The position numbers and the translations under genes are program-made. A DNA stretch of 64,000 nt. It comes from Cellulomonas sp. HZM (GTDB lineage: Bacteria > Actinomycetota > Actinomycetes > Actinomycetales > Cellulomonadaceae). The DNA lies in NCBI RefSeq assembly GCF_000708885.1, contig NZ_JEOE01000004.1, positions 62,001-126,000 of the forward strand, given 5' to 3'. A model generated the notes under the pieces. That model saw only the letters and a program-made list of their open reading frames with translations, had not been told where the DNA came from and ran no database searches. Below, one piece after another: positions 34,377 through 47,381 of this stretch (positions within the stretch are counted from its first letter, which is position 1; every line of letters begins with the position of its first letter).

Positions 34377-35011
34377 TCAGGATTCCGGGTCGACGACCGA
34401 GACGCGTGCTGCACGCAGCACGCGGTCGGCCGTGCGGTAGCCGGGCTGGAGCACCATCTGCACCGTCGGCTCGGTGACGTCCGCCGAGTGCGCGTGCATG
34501 AGCGCCTCGTGGACCGCCGGGTCGAACGGCTCGCCGGCCGCGCCGTACCGCTCGACGCCGAATCGGCCGAGGGTCGCCTCGAGCTTCTCCGCGATCGACG
34601 CGAACGGGCCGGTCAGGTCACCGTGCTGGCGAGCCAGCTCGATGTCGTCGAGCACCGGGATGAGCGCCTCGACGACGTTCGCCACGCCGCGGTCCTGCGC
34701 CGCGAGCACCTCTGCCTTCGAGCGCTTCACGTACGCCGAGTACTGCTGCTCGAGGTTGTAGTGCGCCGCGTTCGCGCGCTGCAGCTCGTCGAGCCGCTCG
34801 GCGGCCAGCTTCTGCGCCTCGACCAGGCCCTCGAGCACCACCGACTCCTCAGCGGCGTCGAGCGTCGCCTCGGCCTCGGCCAGCGCGTCCTCGGCCGGCG
34901 TGCGCACCGCGCCCGTCTCCGGGTCGATGCGCCGCTTGTCCGTGAAGCGCGGCTGCTCCTCGGGGTCGCCCCCCGGGCCCTGCCCGGGCCCGGGGGTGCG
35001 GTTCTCGTCGG

Positions 35012-35015
<4 letters not shown>
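34377..35015 (-). CDS. grpE: Mirror copy: GrpE
   Basis: Identical to 25014-25652 (212 aa); overlaps the dnaK stop by 4 nt. Confidence 0.94.
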
Positions 35016-36868
<1,853 letters not shown>

Positions 36869-36908
36869 GTGCGTGCCTTCTTTCCTTGCTGGATGTCTCG
36901 GACAGCCT

Positions 36909-36929
36909 CTTGAGTCCGCCACGCTCAAC
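36909..36929 (-). promoter_or_regulatory. Mirror copy: HAIR operator 2
   Basis: Partner of 23100-23120. Confidence 0.85.
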
Positions 36930-36971
36930 CTTGCCCCTGCGTTGCGCGATGCGCAACCTCGGGGCGGCGAA

Positions 36972-36992
36972 CTTGAGTCTGTTGGGCTCAAC
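36972..36992 (-). promoter_or_regulatory. Mirror copy: HAIR operator 1
   Basis: Partner of 23037-23057. Confidence 0.85.
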
Positions 36993-37171
36993 TCTCGAGC
37001 GGCCATGGTTGTTCCCGGCTGCTCACGACTTCCGCAGACCCGGGCAACTCGGTCCGGTTCGCGCTGCGCCGCTTCGCTGAACCACCGGCGCGCTAGCCTC
37101 ACGAACGATCAGTGGCGACCGGGCCTCTCGCTCGCGCGCCGTGAGGTACGTCGAGAGTCGAGGCAACACCG

Positions 37172-39142
37172 GTGAGCAAGCTCAGCAGCTTCGTGTGGGG
37201 GATCGCGGACCAGCTGCGCGGCCCGTACCAGCAGCACGAGTACGGGTCGGTCATCCTGCCGATGACGATCCTGCGCCGGCTCGACGCGATCCTCGAGCCC
37301 CATCGCGAGCAGATCGCCGGCCTGATCGCCGGCGTCGACTCCGAGATGCGCCAGGCCTCGCTCGTGCGGCAAGCCACGGGGCTGCGGTTCTACAACACCT
37401 CGAAGTTCACGCTCACCGGCCTGCTGCAAGACCCGGACGGCCTACAGGCCAACCTCGTGGAGTACGTGCACTCGTTCTCCTCCGCGATCGACGTGTTCGA
37501 CCGGTTCAAGTTCGACGAGGTCGTCGCCAAGCTCGCCGAGAAGGACCGTCTCTACCTGGTGGTCGAGCGGTTCACGAAGGTGGACCTGCACCCGGACGTC
37601 ATCTCGAACTCCGACATGGGCGATCTGTTCGAGGATCTGATCCGCCGCTTCGCCGAGGCGTCCAACGCCACTGCCGGTGACCACTTCACGCCGCGCGACG
37701 CGGTCCGCCTCGTCGTCGACCTGATATTCGCCGAGGACAACGCCGCCCTGGCCGAGAAGGGCGCCGTCCGCACGGTCTACGACCCCACGGCAGGCACCGG
37801 CGGCATGCTCTCGTTGGCCGAGGAGCACCTGCGCGACGAGAACCCCGACGCGCGCCTGACCCTGTACGGGCAGGAGATCAACGACCAGTCGTACGCGATC
37901 TGCAAGTCCGACCTGCTCGCCAAGGGCCAGAACCCGGACAACATCAAGCTGGGCGACACCCTGGCTGACGACCAGTTCCCCGGCCAGACCTTCGACTACT
38001 GCCTGGCCAACCCGCCCTACGGCGTGGACTGGAAGGCGTCGGAGAAGGCGGTCAAGGACGAGCACAAGCGCGGGTTGGCCGGCCGGTTCGGACCGGGGCT
38101 CCCGGGCGTCGGCGACGGGCAGATGCTCTTCCTGCTGCACCTCGCCTCGAAGATGCGCCCGGCGTCGCAGGGCGGCGGGCGCGTCGGGGTCGTGATGAAC
38201 GGGTCACCGCTGTTCAACGGCGGCGCCGGCTCGGGACAGTCGGAGATCCGTCGCTGGCTGCTGGAGAAGGACCTGGTAGAGGCGATCGTCGCACTGCCGA
38301 CGGACATGTTCTTCAACACCGGCATCTCGACGTACGTGTGGGTGCTCGACAACACCAAGTCCGACGAGCGGGCCGGCAAGGTGCAGCTCATCGACGGCTC
38401 CGGGCGTTCGAGCAAGATGCGCAAGTCGCTCGGCTCCAAGCGCGTCGAGATCAGCGACGTCGACCGCAAGGCGATCCTCGCCGACTACGCGTCGTTCGAG
38501 ACCAGCGAGACCTCGAAGATCTTCGACACGCAGGACTTCGGCTACTGGACCATCACCGTCGAGCGCCCGCTGCGCCTGTGCTTCACCTGCACGGCCGAGC
38601 GGGTCGCTCTCGTACGCGACGAGCCCAAGCTCAAGGCCGTCGACCGCGACCGACTGGCGGACGTGCTCGCCACGTTCGGCGAGCACGTCTACCTCAACCG
38701 CGACGCATTCATGAAGGACCTCGGCAAGCACCTCGGCTCGAACGGCGTCACGCTCACGACGCCGCAGCGCCGCACGCTGTGGCTGACGATCGGCGAGCGG
38801 GACGAGACCGCCGACGAGGTTCGCGATGCCAAGGGCGATCCGGAGCCCGACCCGAAGCTGCGCGACACCGAGAACATCCCCTTCGGCTGGAACAGCACAC
38901 CCAAGACCGCCGACGCCGACGGCACCGAGCGCGCCGTGATCGACGCGTACATGCAGGCCGAGGTGCTGCCGCACGTTCCCGACGCCTGGGTCGACCGAAC
39001 CAAGACCAAGGTCGGCTACGAGATCCCGTTCACCCGACACTTCTACACCTACGTCCCGCCGCGGCCGCTCGAGGAGATCGACCGGGACCTCGACGCGCTC
39101 GTGGGGGAGATTCTCGGCCTGCTGCGCGAGGTTGAGGCGTGA
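37172..39142 (+). CDS. hsdM: Mirror copy: HsdM methyltransferase
   Basis: Identical to 20887-22857 (656 aa; motif I and NPPY intact). First gene of the mirrored hsdMSR-NACHT operon, read on the plus strand here. Confidence 0.94.
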   Translation: MSKLSSFVWGIADQLRGPYQQHEYGSVILPMTILRRLDAILEPHREQIAGLIAGVDSEMRQASLVRQATGLRFYNTSKFTLTGLLQDPDGLQANLVEYVHSFSSAIDVFDRFKFDEVVAKLAEKDRLYLVVERFTKVDLHPDVISNSDMGDLFEDLIRRFAEASNATAGDHFTPRDAVRLVVDLIFAEDNAALAEKGAVRTVYDPTAGTGGMLSLAEEHLRDENPDARLTLYGQEINDQSYAICKSDLLAKGQNPDNIKLGDTLADDQFPGQTFDYCLANPPYGVDWKASEKAVKDEHKRGLAGRFGPGLPGVGDGQMLFLLHLASKMRPASQGGGRVGVVMNGSPLFNGGAGSGQSEIRRWLLEKDLVEAIVALPTDMFFNTGISTYVWVLDNTKSDERAGKVQLIDGSGRSSKMRKSLGSKRVEISDVDRKAILADYASFETSETSKIFDTQDFGYWTITVERPLRLCFTCTAERVALVRDEPKLKAVDRDRLADVLATFGEHVYLNRDAFMKDLGKHLGSNGVTLTTPQRRTLWLTIGERDETADEVRDAKGDPEPDPKLRDTENIPFGWNSTPKTADADGTERAVIDAYMQAEVLPHVPDAWVDRTKTKVGYEIPFTRHFYTYVPPRPLEEIDRDLDALVGEILGLLREVEA

Positions 39143-40386
39143 CGACGACTCTCGGACGCCTGGTGGAGCTCAACCCACCAACACCAGCCTTCGACGCCCT
39201 GCCAGCCGACAATGCCGTCCTGTTCGTGCCGCTCGAAGCTGTGTGGCCCGACGGCCGCGCAGACTGGGAGCGCCGTCCACCGAAGCACGCCGTCGAGAGC
39301 GGCTACACACGATTCGACGGGGGCGACATCCTGCTTCCGAAGATCACGCCGACCTTCGAGGCGGGACGGGTAACTACAACGCCGAATGTGCCAGGCGCGG
39401 CAACGACCGAAGTCCATGTATTGCGGGCCCGCGCTAACACATGCGCGCAGTTCGTCACGTACCTATGCAGGTCTCAGCCATTCCTTCAAGAGGGCGCAAC
39501 CACCCTTCAGGGCGTTGGAAACCTCCGGCGCGTTCCGATCGACTTCATCAAGCGCTTTCCCGTTGTGGTGACTGACATGGCGGAGCAGCGGGCGATTGCG
39601 GACTTCCTGGACGAGCAGACGTCGCGGATCGACACGCTGATCGACAAGCAGACCCAGCTCATCACAACCCTCCGGGAACGCCGCACCGCAACCATCAAAC
39701 ACTTCGTGACCTGCGGAGCAGAGGGGGAGGCGGAACTCCGTCAGACGTCGATCCGCTGGCTCCCAATGGTGCCCAAAGAATGGCGCGTCGGCCCACTTAG
39801 GCATTTTGCGCAGTTCACAACAGGATGGACACCACCGACCGGCGACGACGCGATGTATGACGGCGAGCACCTATGGGCAAATATCTCGGACATGCGCGCG
39901 AAGCGCATATCCAGCACTTCCAAGCGACTCAGCACTGCGGCCATTGACGGCCAGGCACTCTCGAACCCCGGCGATCTCCTGTTCTCATTTAAACTCAGCG
40001 TCGGCCTCGTGTCCCTCGTTGAGCGTCCGATGTACACCAACGAGGCCATAGCGACTTTTAGGGAAAGCCCGTACCTCCGGATGGACTACGCCTATTACGC
40101 GCTGCCGGTGTTCGTCCCGAAGAACGCCAACACAAACATCTACGGTGCACCTTTACTCAACGGAGCGCTGATCCGATCCGCACAGTTTGCCTGCCCGCCG
40201 ATTCACGAGCAGGAACGGATCACGAGGGCCGTGGATCAGAGCGTTGAACGTATTGACGCCCTCATCTCCAAGACAGAGCGGCACGTCGCCCTCGCGAAGG
40301 AGCGCCGGGCGGCGCTGATCACGGCGGCCGTAACCGGCCAGATCGACGTGCGCAGCGCGCGCCGGGCGACGCAGGGGGTGGCGTGA
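39139..40386 (+). CDS. hsdS: Mirror copy: HsdS specificity subunit
   Basis: Identical to 19643-20890 (415 aa), including both recognition domains; GTGA overlap with hsdM. In real recent duplicates, HsdS domains would be expected to diverge first; none is seen. Confidence 0.93.
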   Translation: MTTTLGRLVELNPPTPAFDALPADNAVLFVPLEAVWPDGRADWERRPPKHAVESGYTRFDGGDILLPKITPTFEAGRVTTTPNVPGAATTEVHVLRARANTCAQFVTYLCRSQPFLQEGATTLQGVGNLRRVPIDFIKRFPVVVTDMAEQRAIADFLDEQTSRIDTLIDKQTQLITTLRERRTATIKHFVTCGAEGEAELRQTSIRWLPMVPKEWRVGPLRHFAQFTTGWTPPTGDDAMYDGEHLWANISDMRAKRISSTSKRLSTAAIDGQALSNPGDLLFSFKLSVGLVSLVERPMYTNEAIATFRESPYLRMDYAYYALPVFVPKNANTNIYGAPLLNGALIRSAQFACPPIHEQERITRAVDQSVERIDALISKTERHVALAKERRAALITAAVTGQIDVRSARRATQGVA

Positions 40387-43300
40387 TGGCGGACTACAAC
40401 GAGAAGCCGTTCGAGTCCGAGCTGTGCGCCCACCTCGCGAGGCACGGCTGGCTGTATTCGCTGACGGACCACGAGCCGGGCGCGGAGTACGACCGGGAGC
40501 GGGCGATCATCCCGGGCGACGTGCTGGGCTGGTTACAGGACACACAGCCGGAGGAGTTCGCCAGGTCGGTGAAGGCCGGCACGTCGCGGGAGCCGGCCGC
40601 GACAAGCGCGCTGCTGGACCGGCTGTGCAAGGTGCTCGACACCCCGGCCGACCAGGGTGGCGGCGCGCTGAACGTGCTGCGGCGCGGGTTCAAGCACGTG
40701 TCGTCGTCGTTCCGGATGTGCCAGTTCAAGCCGGCGACCTCGCTGAACCCGACGACGCTGGCGGACTATGCCACAGTCCGGGTTCGGGTCATGCGGCAGG
40801 TGCACTTCTCGACGAAGGACAACCGGTCACTCGACCTGGTGCTGTTCGTCAACGGCCTGCCGGTGGCGACGCTGGAGCTGAAGACGGACTTCACGCAGTC
40901 GGTCGCCGAGGCGATCGATCAGTACAAGAAGGCTCGTCAGCCCAAAGACCCCGGTGGGCACGTGCAGCCGCTGCTCGGGTTTGGCAACCGCGCGCTCGTG
41001 CACTTCGCGGTGTCGAACGAGGAGGTGTGGATGACCACCCGCCTCGCGGGGGACAAGACGCACTTCCTGCCGTTCAACGCGGGCGACGGCCACGGCGGCA
41101 AGGGCAACGCCCCGAATCCGTTCGGCTCGGCCACGTCTTACCTGTGGGAGAAGGTCCTCGAGCGGGACGCGTGGCTGACGATTTTGGGCAAGTTCTGCCA
41201 CGTCGAGACGCGGCAGTCGCGTGACCCGATCAGCGGTGCGGTGTCGAAGTCGACGACGCTGCTGTTCCCGCGCTACCACCAGTGGGAGGCCGTCACCGCG
41301 ATGGTGGCGCACGCCCGTCAGCACGGACCAGGGCAGAAGTACCTGATCCAGCACTCGGCCGGATCAGGGAAGACGAACTCGATCGCGTGGACGGCGCACC
41401 GGCTGGCGCGCTTGTTCGACGACCAGGACCGCAAGGTGTTCGACACGGTCATCGTCGTCACCGACCGCACCGTGCTGGACGACCAGCTGCAGGTCGCCGT
41501 CCGTCAGATCGACTCGGCCGACACCGGGTCGTCGGGCGGCGAAGGCATCATCACGACCGTCGACGAGGTCGAGGCCCGCAAGTCGGGCTCAAAGTCCCAG
41601 GCGCTGGCTCAGGCGCTAACGGGCGGCAAGCTGATCGTCGTCGTCACGCTGCAGACCTTCCCGTTTGCGATGGAGGCCATCGCCGAGAACCGGGGCCTCG
41701 CCGGCCGGACGTTCGCCGTGATCGCCGACGAGGCCCACTCGTCGCAGTCGGGTGCGACGGCCGGGAAGATCCGCACGATCCTGTCCGCCGCGGAGAAGGC
41801 AGACCTGGACGACGGCGGCGAGATCTCCGTGGAGGACGAGCTCGCCGCCGAGATGACCGCACGGGCGACTACGCCGAACGTGTCGTTCTTCGCGTTCACG
41901 GCGACCCCGAAGGCCAAGACGCTCGAGCTATTCGGTACCCCGGACGCCGACGGCATCCCGCGGCCGTTCCACACGTACACGATGAAGCAGGCCATCGAGG
42001 AGGAGTTCATCCTCGACGTGCTGCGCGGCTACCAGACCTACGACACGGCGTGGCAGATCGCCCGGAGCGTCGCGGGTGTCCCGCAGCCGGAGGAGGGCTA
42101 CGACAGCCCCGTCGAGCAGGCGTTCGAGGACATGCTCGTCGACAAGGCCGCCGCGACCAAGGGCCTGATGCGGTGGGTGAAGCTGCACCCGACGAACATC
42201 AGCCAGAAGTGCGCGATCATCGTCGAGCACTTCCGCGAGAACGTCGCCCACCTGCTCGACGGGCACGCCAAGGCGATGGTCGTCACCGATTCCCGCAAGG
42301 CCGCGGTCCGGTACAAGACGCAGATCGACGCCTACATCGCCAAGCGCGGGTACACCGACATCGGCACCCTCGTCGCGTTCTCCGGGTCAGTCGAGGACGC
42401 GGACACCGGGCCGGGGCAGTTCACCGAGTCGTCGATGAACCCGACCAAGGTCGGGTCGCAGATCGCCTCGGCATTCTCCGGGCCTGAGTACAAGGTGCTG
42501 CTCGTCGCGAACAAGTTCCAGACGGGCTTCGATCAACCGCTGCTGTCCGCGATGTACGTCGACAAGCGCCTGTCCGGCGTCCTCGCGGTGCAGACACTCT
42601 CGCGGCTCAACCGTACCTACCGGACCCCGTCGGGGGTGCGCAAGGACGTCACGTTCGTCCTGGACTTCGTCAACGACCCCGAGGAGATCCGCAAGTCCTT
42701 CGAGCCGTACTACACCGACGCTCGCCTGGAGACGACGACAGACCCGAACGTCGTCCACGACATCTCCGCCAAGCTCGACCAGGCCGCCGTGTTCACCGAG
42801 GCACAGGTAGACGCCTGCGTTGCAGCGTGGGTAGGACGCGCCGGCAACAACGCGCTGGCGGCGACGATCAAGCCGGCCCGCGACGAGTTCACGAAGCGGT
42901 ACACCGACGCCGTCCGGCGCGAGGACACTGCCGAGGTAGAGGCGCTCGACCAGTTCCGCAAGGACGTCGGCACGTTCGTGCGGCTCTACGACTTCATGAG
43001 CCAGGTCGTCGACTACGCCGACACCCAGCTCGAGAAGCGCGCGATCTTCCTGCGCCTGCTCGAGCGGTACATCCGGCCGTCGACCGTGACGGCGGAGATC
43101 GACGTGTCGGACGTCGTGCTGAAGAAGATCAAGCACACGCCCGGCGAGACCCAGGACATCACGCTCGGTAGCGGAGCCGGGCTCCGCGGAGTCGTCGCCG
43201 CGGGCTCCGGCAAGGCACCCGACCCTGTGCTGATCGCGTTCCAGGCCGTCATCGACCGGCTCAACGACCTGTTCGGTGCCGAGTTCTCGCGCAGCCAGGT

Positions 43301-43562
43301 GGAAGGGTTCGTCGACACCCTCGGCGCCGTGCTGCTGGAGAACGAGGCGCTCGTCGAGCAGGCGCGCGTCAACTCCCGCGTGCAGTTCCTCGAGTCTCCC
43401 GACCTGTCGGACGCCGTCGTCGACGCGGTGTTCGCCAACCAGCACTCACACAACGCGATCGCCGACTACATCGCCTCGGGGAACACCGACTCCCACCGGC
43501 TCATCGCCGAGATCGGCGCGATGATCCACGCGGCGGCGAGCACGCTACCAAGCACGGCTTAA
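40386..43562 (+). CDS. hsdR: Mirror copy: HsdR restriction subunit
   Basis: Identical to 16467-19643 (1058 aa, nuclease and helicase motifs intact). Confidence 0.94.
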   Translation: MADYNEKPFESELCAHLARHGWLYSLTDHEPGAEYDRERAIIPGDVLGWLQDTQPEEFARSVKAGTSREPAATSALLDRLCKVLDTPADQGGGALNVLRRGFKHVSSSFRMCQFKPATSLNPTTLADYATVRVRVMRQVHFSTKDNRSLDLVLFVNGLPVATLELKTDFTQSVAEAIDQYKKARQPKDPGGHVQPLLGFGNRALVHFAVSNEEVWMTTRLAGDKTHFLPFNAGDGHGGKGNAPNPFGSATSYLWEKVLERDAWLTILGKFCHVETRQSRDPISGAVSKSTTLLFPRYHQWEAVTAMVAHARQHGPGQKYLIQHSAGSGKTNSIAWTAHRLARLFDDQDRKVFDTVIVVTDRTVLDDQLQVAVRQIDSADTGSSGGEGIITTVDEVEARKSGSKSQALAQALTGGKLIVVVTLQTFPFAMEAIAENRGLAGRTFAVIADEAHSSQSGATAGKIRTILSAAEKADLDDGGEISVEDELAAEMTARATTPNVSFFAFTATPKAKTLELFGTPDADGIPRPFHTYTMKQAIEEEFILDVLRGYQTYDTAWQIARSVAGVPQPEEGYDSPVEQAFEDMLVDKAAATKGLMRWVKLHPTNISQKCAIIVEHFRENVAHLLDGHAKAMVVTDSRKAAVRYKTQIDAYIAKRGYTDIGTLVAFSGSVEDADTGPGQFTESSMNPTKVGSQIASAFSGPEYKVLLVANKFQTGFDQPLLSAMYVDKRLSGVLAVQTLSRLNRTYRTPSGVRKDVTFVLDFVNDPEEIRKSFEPYYTDARLETTTDPNVVHDISAKLDQAAVFTEAQVDACVAAWVGRAGNNALAATIKPARDEFTKRYTDAVRREDTAEVEALDQFRKDVGTFVRLYDFMSQVVDYADTQLEKRAIFLRLLERYIRPSTVTAEIDVSDVVLKKIKHTPGETQDITLGSGAGLRGVVAAGSGKAPDPVLIAFQAVIDRLNDLFGAEFSRSQVEGFVDTLGAVLLENEALVEQARVNSRVQFLESPDLSDAVVDAVFANQHSHNAIADYIASGNTDSHRLIAEIGAMIHAAASTLPSTA

Positions 43563-43634
43563 CGACCTGGGGTCGACCTCAACACGGCGCACGTTCCAGC
43601 GTCAGCAACTCGTCACTCGATCGAAAGGGATCCG

Positions 43635-45920
43635 ATGGTCGCCGAGGACCTTGGTCGCGAGTTTGAGCAGAGGGCTCTCGCCGTCGCACGAGCAAAGCAC
43701 GACCCATCCGGCTTGCAAGGTGCTGTCGAGTTTGAGGGCGCGGAGCACGACGGCGCCTTCATCGACGAAAACTCCATCAACGTCTACGAGTTCACCACGT
43801 TGCGCACGAAAGACAAAGCCAATAAGGACGGCGGGAAGCTCGCCCGCTTGATAAAGCACCTCTTGTCGGATGCCAAGAACCGGTACAAGAGCGCGACAGG
43901 TTATTTCGTCACTCAGCAAGAGCCGGAGATCGAGCAGAAGAAGGCTATCGACGCCATTGCGAGAGCCCACGGCGTGACTCTGCACTGCCTCAGTTTCCTG
44001 ACGCTGCAGAAAAGCCTCGTCGACGTCGAGGGGTACATCGCCTTACGGCGAAACGCGCCGTTCGGCAGCGCCTCGGCGCTCCTTACGTCCACCCCCACCC
44101 CAACTCGCAGTTACGTCGAGCCGACGCTCAACCTTGCATCTACCGGAGAGGCGACGAAGGTAAATGATGTCGTCCGCGAAGTTGAGCGGGGCGCGCGACT
44201 CGTCGTTACGGGCGATTTTGGAATCGGAAAGAGCGCAGCGCTCAAGGAGATGTTCGGGCGGCTTCGTTCGGCTTACTTTCAAAAGCCGAACGAGCGCAGA
44301 TTCCCGATTCACGTCAACATTCGTGATTGCGTTGGCCTTCGTTCGCCTCGCGAGATTCTCCAACGACACGCTGAAGAGATTGGCTTTGCCGGCTCGAATG
44401 GACTCATCGCTGCCTGGCGAGCCGGCCACGCCGATCTTCTTCTCGATGGGTTCGACGAGCTCGTGCCGACGAGGTGGGTTGGAACGGCCCGCGACCTCAA
44501 GGCGATCCGTTGGCAGACACTCGCTCCAGTACGCCAACTTGTCGCCGACACTCCACCGAACGCGTCGGTTGTCATCTCGGGCCGACCCCAGTACTTCGCT
44601 TCCCAGAAAGAGCTGTACGACACGCTGGGCATGCCGACGTGCGTTCACTTTGAGTTGCTTGACTTTGACGACAAGCAAGTCGAAGCACTTATTGGGGACG
44701 TTGATCTCCCGGCCTGGCTCCCATCTCGGCCGCTCTTCGTCGAGTATCTAGCTCAAACTCCCGACGTCATGTCTTCCGAACTGCTCGGCGCCGTAGAACG
44801 TGGGCGAGGATGGCGGCGCCTAATCCGCCTGGTGTCGGAGCGCGAGGCCGGGCGAGTTACGTCGATTCCTGCCGAGACTTTCGAGTCCCTTGTGGCCCGG
44901 ATCGCGCTTGTTGCACGCGAGGACTCAGACGGGCGCGGCCCCATCTCGCTCGAAAGCATGCGCCGCGCGTTTTACGACATCTGTGGATATGAAGCCGAGG
45001 AAGAGGGTGTTCAGGCACTGCTTCGCCTACCTGGGCTCGCGCGCTCCAACGGTTCTGGAACCGAGGAGATGCGGACATTTGTAGACTCCGACTTCGCAGA
45101 TGCCGCGTTCGCAATCGACCTCTCGCGCTACCTAGCCGCTCCATACGCCGAACACCCCATGCGCTCCCGGGCAAGGTGGTCGACAACCAGTTCAGCCCTC
45201 GTAGCGGAAGTGGCCGCAGACGAACTCATTAGCGGCAAGTTCGACGGCTCCGCGATCGCTGCCTGCATGCAGGCAAGATCGAATGAAGGACTGTACGACG
45301 CCATCCTGTTCGACGCCGCATCCGTTCTGGCGCTCGTGCCGTCTGCGCGGGAAGTAAGGCCCAGCCCGTTCCTCGCAGATCTGCTGATCGAACGACTGGA
45401 ACTCGCCGACGAGGATGCAGCTCTTGGCGACGCAACGTTGTCGGGGTGCTTGATCGAGACCCTGGACGTGTCAGAGATCGTCGAGGGAACAAGTTTCCCG
45501 ACCTTTCAGAATTGCGACATTGGGACGGTCGAAGGCTGGCGGAGCATCCCGGAAAGCCTCGCGGGCCACTTCTCGAACTGCACGATCCACGCGTTCGAGG
45601 GGGCCGAGCGGACCACAGCGGGCCTGCTCCGCCAGGATCTGCCCAACCCACACCGCGTTGCCCTAACGATCTTGAAGAAGGTCTATGTGCAGGCGGGCGG
45701 TGGTCGCCAGCTGCCTGCTCTTTCACGAGGGCTGCCGCTTGAACTTCGTCCCCTTGTCGACGAGGTTGTGCAGCAGCTCAGCGGCCTCGGCTACCTGGAG
45801 CTCGCGGACGGCCGCGGGGTCGTCGTCGTTCGCCCGGTACGGCGAGCTCGACGGGATGTCCTGGCGATCCTTGAGGCACCCGCCACGATCGGTATGGCTA
45901 TGGGCGCGCAGGGCGGCTGA
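43635..45920 (+). CDS. Mirror copy: nuclease-like/NACHT defence ATPase
   Basis: Identical to 14109-16394 (761 aa); 72 nt after hsdR, with AAAGGGA before ATG 43635. Confidence 0.86.
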   Translation: MVAEDLGREFEQRALAVARAKHDPSGLQGAVEFEGAEHDGAFIDENSINVYEFTTLRTKDKANKDGGKLARLIKHLLSDAKNRYKSATGYFVTQQEPEIEQKKAIDAIARAHGVTLHCLSFLTLQKSLVDVEGYIALRRNAPFGSASALLTSTPTPTRSYVEPTLNLASTGEATKVNDVVREVERGARLVVTGDFGIGKSAALKEMFGRLRSAYFQKPNERRFPIHVNIRDCVGLRSPREILQRHAEEIGFAGSNGLIAAWRAGHADLLLDGFDELVPTRWVGTARDLKAIRWQTLAPVRQLVADTPPNASVVISGRPQYFASQKELYDTLGMPTCVHFELLDFDDKQVEALIGDVDLPAWLPSRPLFVEYLAQTPDVMSSELLGAVERGRGWRRLIRLVSEREAGRVTSIPAETFESLVARIALVAREDSDGRGPISLESMRRAFYDICGYEAEEEGVQALLRLPGLARSNGSGTEEMRTFVDSDFADAAFAIDLSRYLAAPYAEHPMRSRARWSTTSSALVAEVAADELISGKFDGSAIAACMQARSNEGLYDAILFDAASVLALVPSAREVRPSPFLADLLIERLELADEDAALGDATLSGCLIETLDVSEIVEGTSFPTFQNCDIGTVEGWRSIPESLAGHFSNCTIHAFEGAERTTAGLLRQDLPNPHRVALTILKKVYVQAGGGRQLPALSRGLPLELRPLVDEVVQQLSGLGYLELADGRGVVVVRPVRRARRDVLAILEAPATIGMAMGAQGG

Positions 45921-46136
45921 ACATCACGGGTCGGTTCGCCGGCACGAATGACCATCAGCGGTAGGTCTAAGTGACCCCATCAGGCGGACGCCTAACTCTG
46001 TGTCGTTGCGATGTTCAATGTGAGTCGTCGCAACGGCCTAGGCCGACCGTCGCCAATCTGTGCGGCACACGCTCGCCTCCTATGCCACTGCAGCGAGGAA
46101 GAGTGCGCTCGATCCGCCGGAGCGCGAGACCATCGT
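45921..46136. other. Mirror copy: NACHT/Rep-like convergent gap
   Basis: Partner of 13893-14108; the recombinase-like VRHTLASYA stretch lies at about 46055-46090 on the plus strand. Confidence 0.3.
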
Positions 46137-47003
46137 CTACCGGGCGGTCTGGTGGTCTGGCACGCCTGCCACACCGCCGTCGACCAAGTCGTCCGCTCCG
46201 TCGGGGGCATCAGTCGTCTCGAGAAACGTCCTGTTGAGGTAGTACACCTTGCGCTTGTACAGGCGGTCCGTGGACCAGCGATCGGCCTGCACCTCGTCCT
46301 CCACCTTGGCCCTCGCCAGGCCAAGCGCCTCGAGGTCCCTGAAGCCACGCTCCCAGGTGTCGTCCTTGATGCAGAAGTTCTCCCTGTCCCAGATGGAGAC
46401 GTGGGCCCCCTCGGCCTCGGGTCTGCCGGCGAGCACCAGTCGTAGACACAGGTAGACGAAGAGTGCTCGAGCTGACAGAACGTTGATCCAGCCGCGAGAC
46501 CACAACTCGATCGGGATCGTGATGTACGGCCCCCGCAGCGTCTTCGGCGGCTGCGGAGGATGGATGGGGACGGTGATCCGAGCGCCGTACCCGGGCTCCG
46601 GCGTGCGTGTCACCATGCTCGCGCCGCGAGGTCCCGCGCTGCCCAACACCGCAAACGCTCGCTTGATGCGTCGCGTGCCCGCGCCCGGCGTAGGGCGACG
46701 ATCGTCAAGCTCCTCATAGCCCAGCATCTCGGCCCAGTAGTGGTCGGGCCGGGCACGATAGAGCACGTGCGGGGGCTTGCGAGTCAGCATGACAAGGGTG
46801 AGGTAGAGCTTCATCGGCACCTCGCCGAGCGCGAACAGCTTCGAGAGGTCGGTCGACGACTGGCTCGGAGTCTGCTTCCACGCATACTCCCCCGCGATCT
46901 GCACCGTCGCTTTGCGGCCTGACGCCTTGACCGCTTCGGCGAGCAGCCTCTTGGCCGTCACGGTGAGAGCTCCCACGGCCGCCCTCCTAAACTGACTGAC
47001 CAT
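46137..47003 (-). CDS. Mirror copy: Rep-like double winged-helix protein
   Basis: Identical to 13026-13892 (288 aa). Confidence 0.73.
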   Translation of the reverse strand: MVSQFRRAAVGALTVTAKRLLAEAVKASGRKATVQIAGEYAWKQTPSQSSTDLSKLFALGEVPMKLYLTLVMLTRKPPHVLYRARPDHYWAEMLGYEELDDRRPTPGAGTRRIKRAFAVLGSAGPRGASMVTRTPEPGYGARITVPIHPPQPPKTLRGPYITIPIELWSRGWINVLSARALFVYLCLRLVLAGRPEAEGAHVSIWDRENFCIKDDTWERGFRDLEALGLARAKVEDEVQADRWSTDRLYKRKVYYLNRTFLETTDAPDGADDLVDGGVAGVPDHQTAR

Positions 47004-47307
47004 CTGAGCCCCCTCCGCTGCTGTAGCGGGGTCAATGGGGTCATGCCGTCAAGGCCTACAGCCGTACCTGCACGTGAACCCGAGAAAGTGGGTCGCTGCG
47101 ATGGTACACGGGTTGCGCTCAGAGCGTCTACGTCTACGGCTCGCACCGCAATTTAGCCCGCTGTATCGGCTGTTCGAACCCGCTCAGATGGTCGAAGTTC
47201 GGCCTTGGTGCTTCGCGACTTTCCGGGAATCATGGGCGACGTCGGGGCCGAGCCGCCTGGCCCGGCCCCGACAGGTTCTACCGACCCAGGAGAAGGAGGT
47301 GATGCTC
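47004..47307. other. Mirror copy: divergent region of Rep-like gene and mini-gene
   Basis: Partner of 12722-13025; the 10-bp hairpin is at 47241-47272 and the AAGGAGGTGAT ribosome site at 47293-47303. Confidence 0.4.
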
Positions 47308-47379
47308 GTGAAGCGCGGATTTCGACTGACCGTCACATGGTCCCGTGGCTCGGTCTCCATCACGCTCGAGCCCAACTAG
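47308..47379 (+). CDS. Mirror copy: 23-residue peptide gene
   Basis: Identical to 12650-12721, with the same near-perfect ribosome-binding site and terminator. Confidence 0.58.
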   Translation: MKRGFRLTVTWSRGSVSITLEPN

Positions 47380-47381
47380 CT

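Larger units (their letters stand above)
36869..37171. other. Mirror copy: divergent dnaK/hsdM intergenic region
   Basis: Partner of 22858-23160; contains the two HAIR boxes and the 15-bp palindrome (36942-36956). Confidence 0.7.
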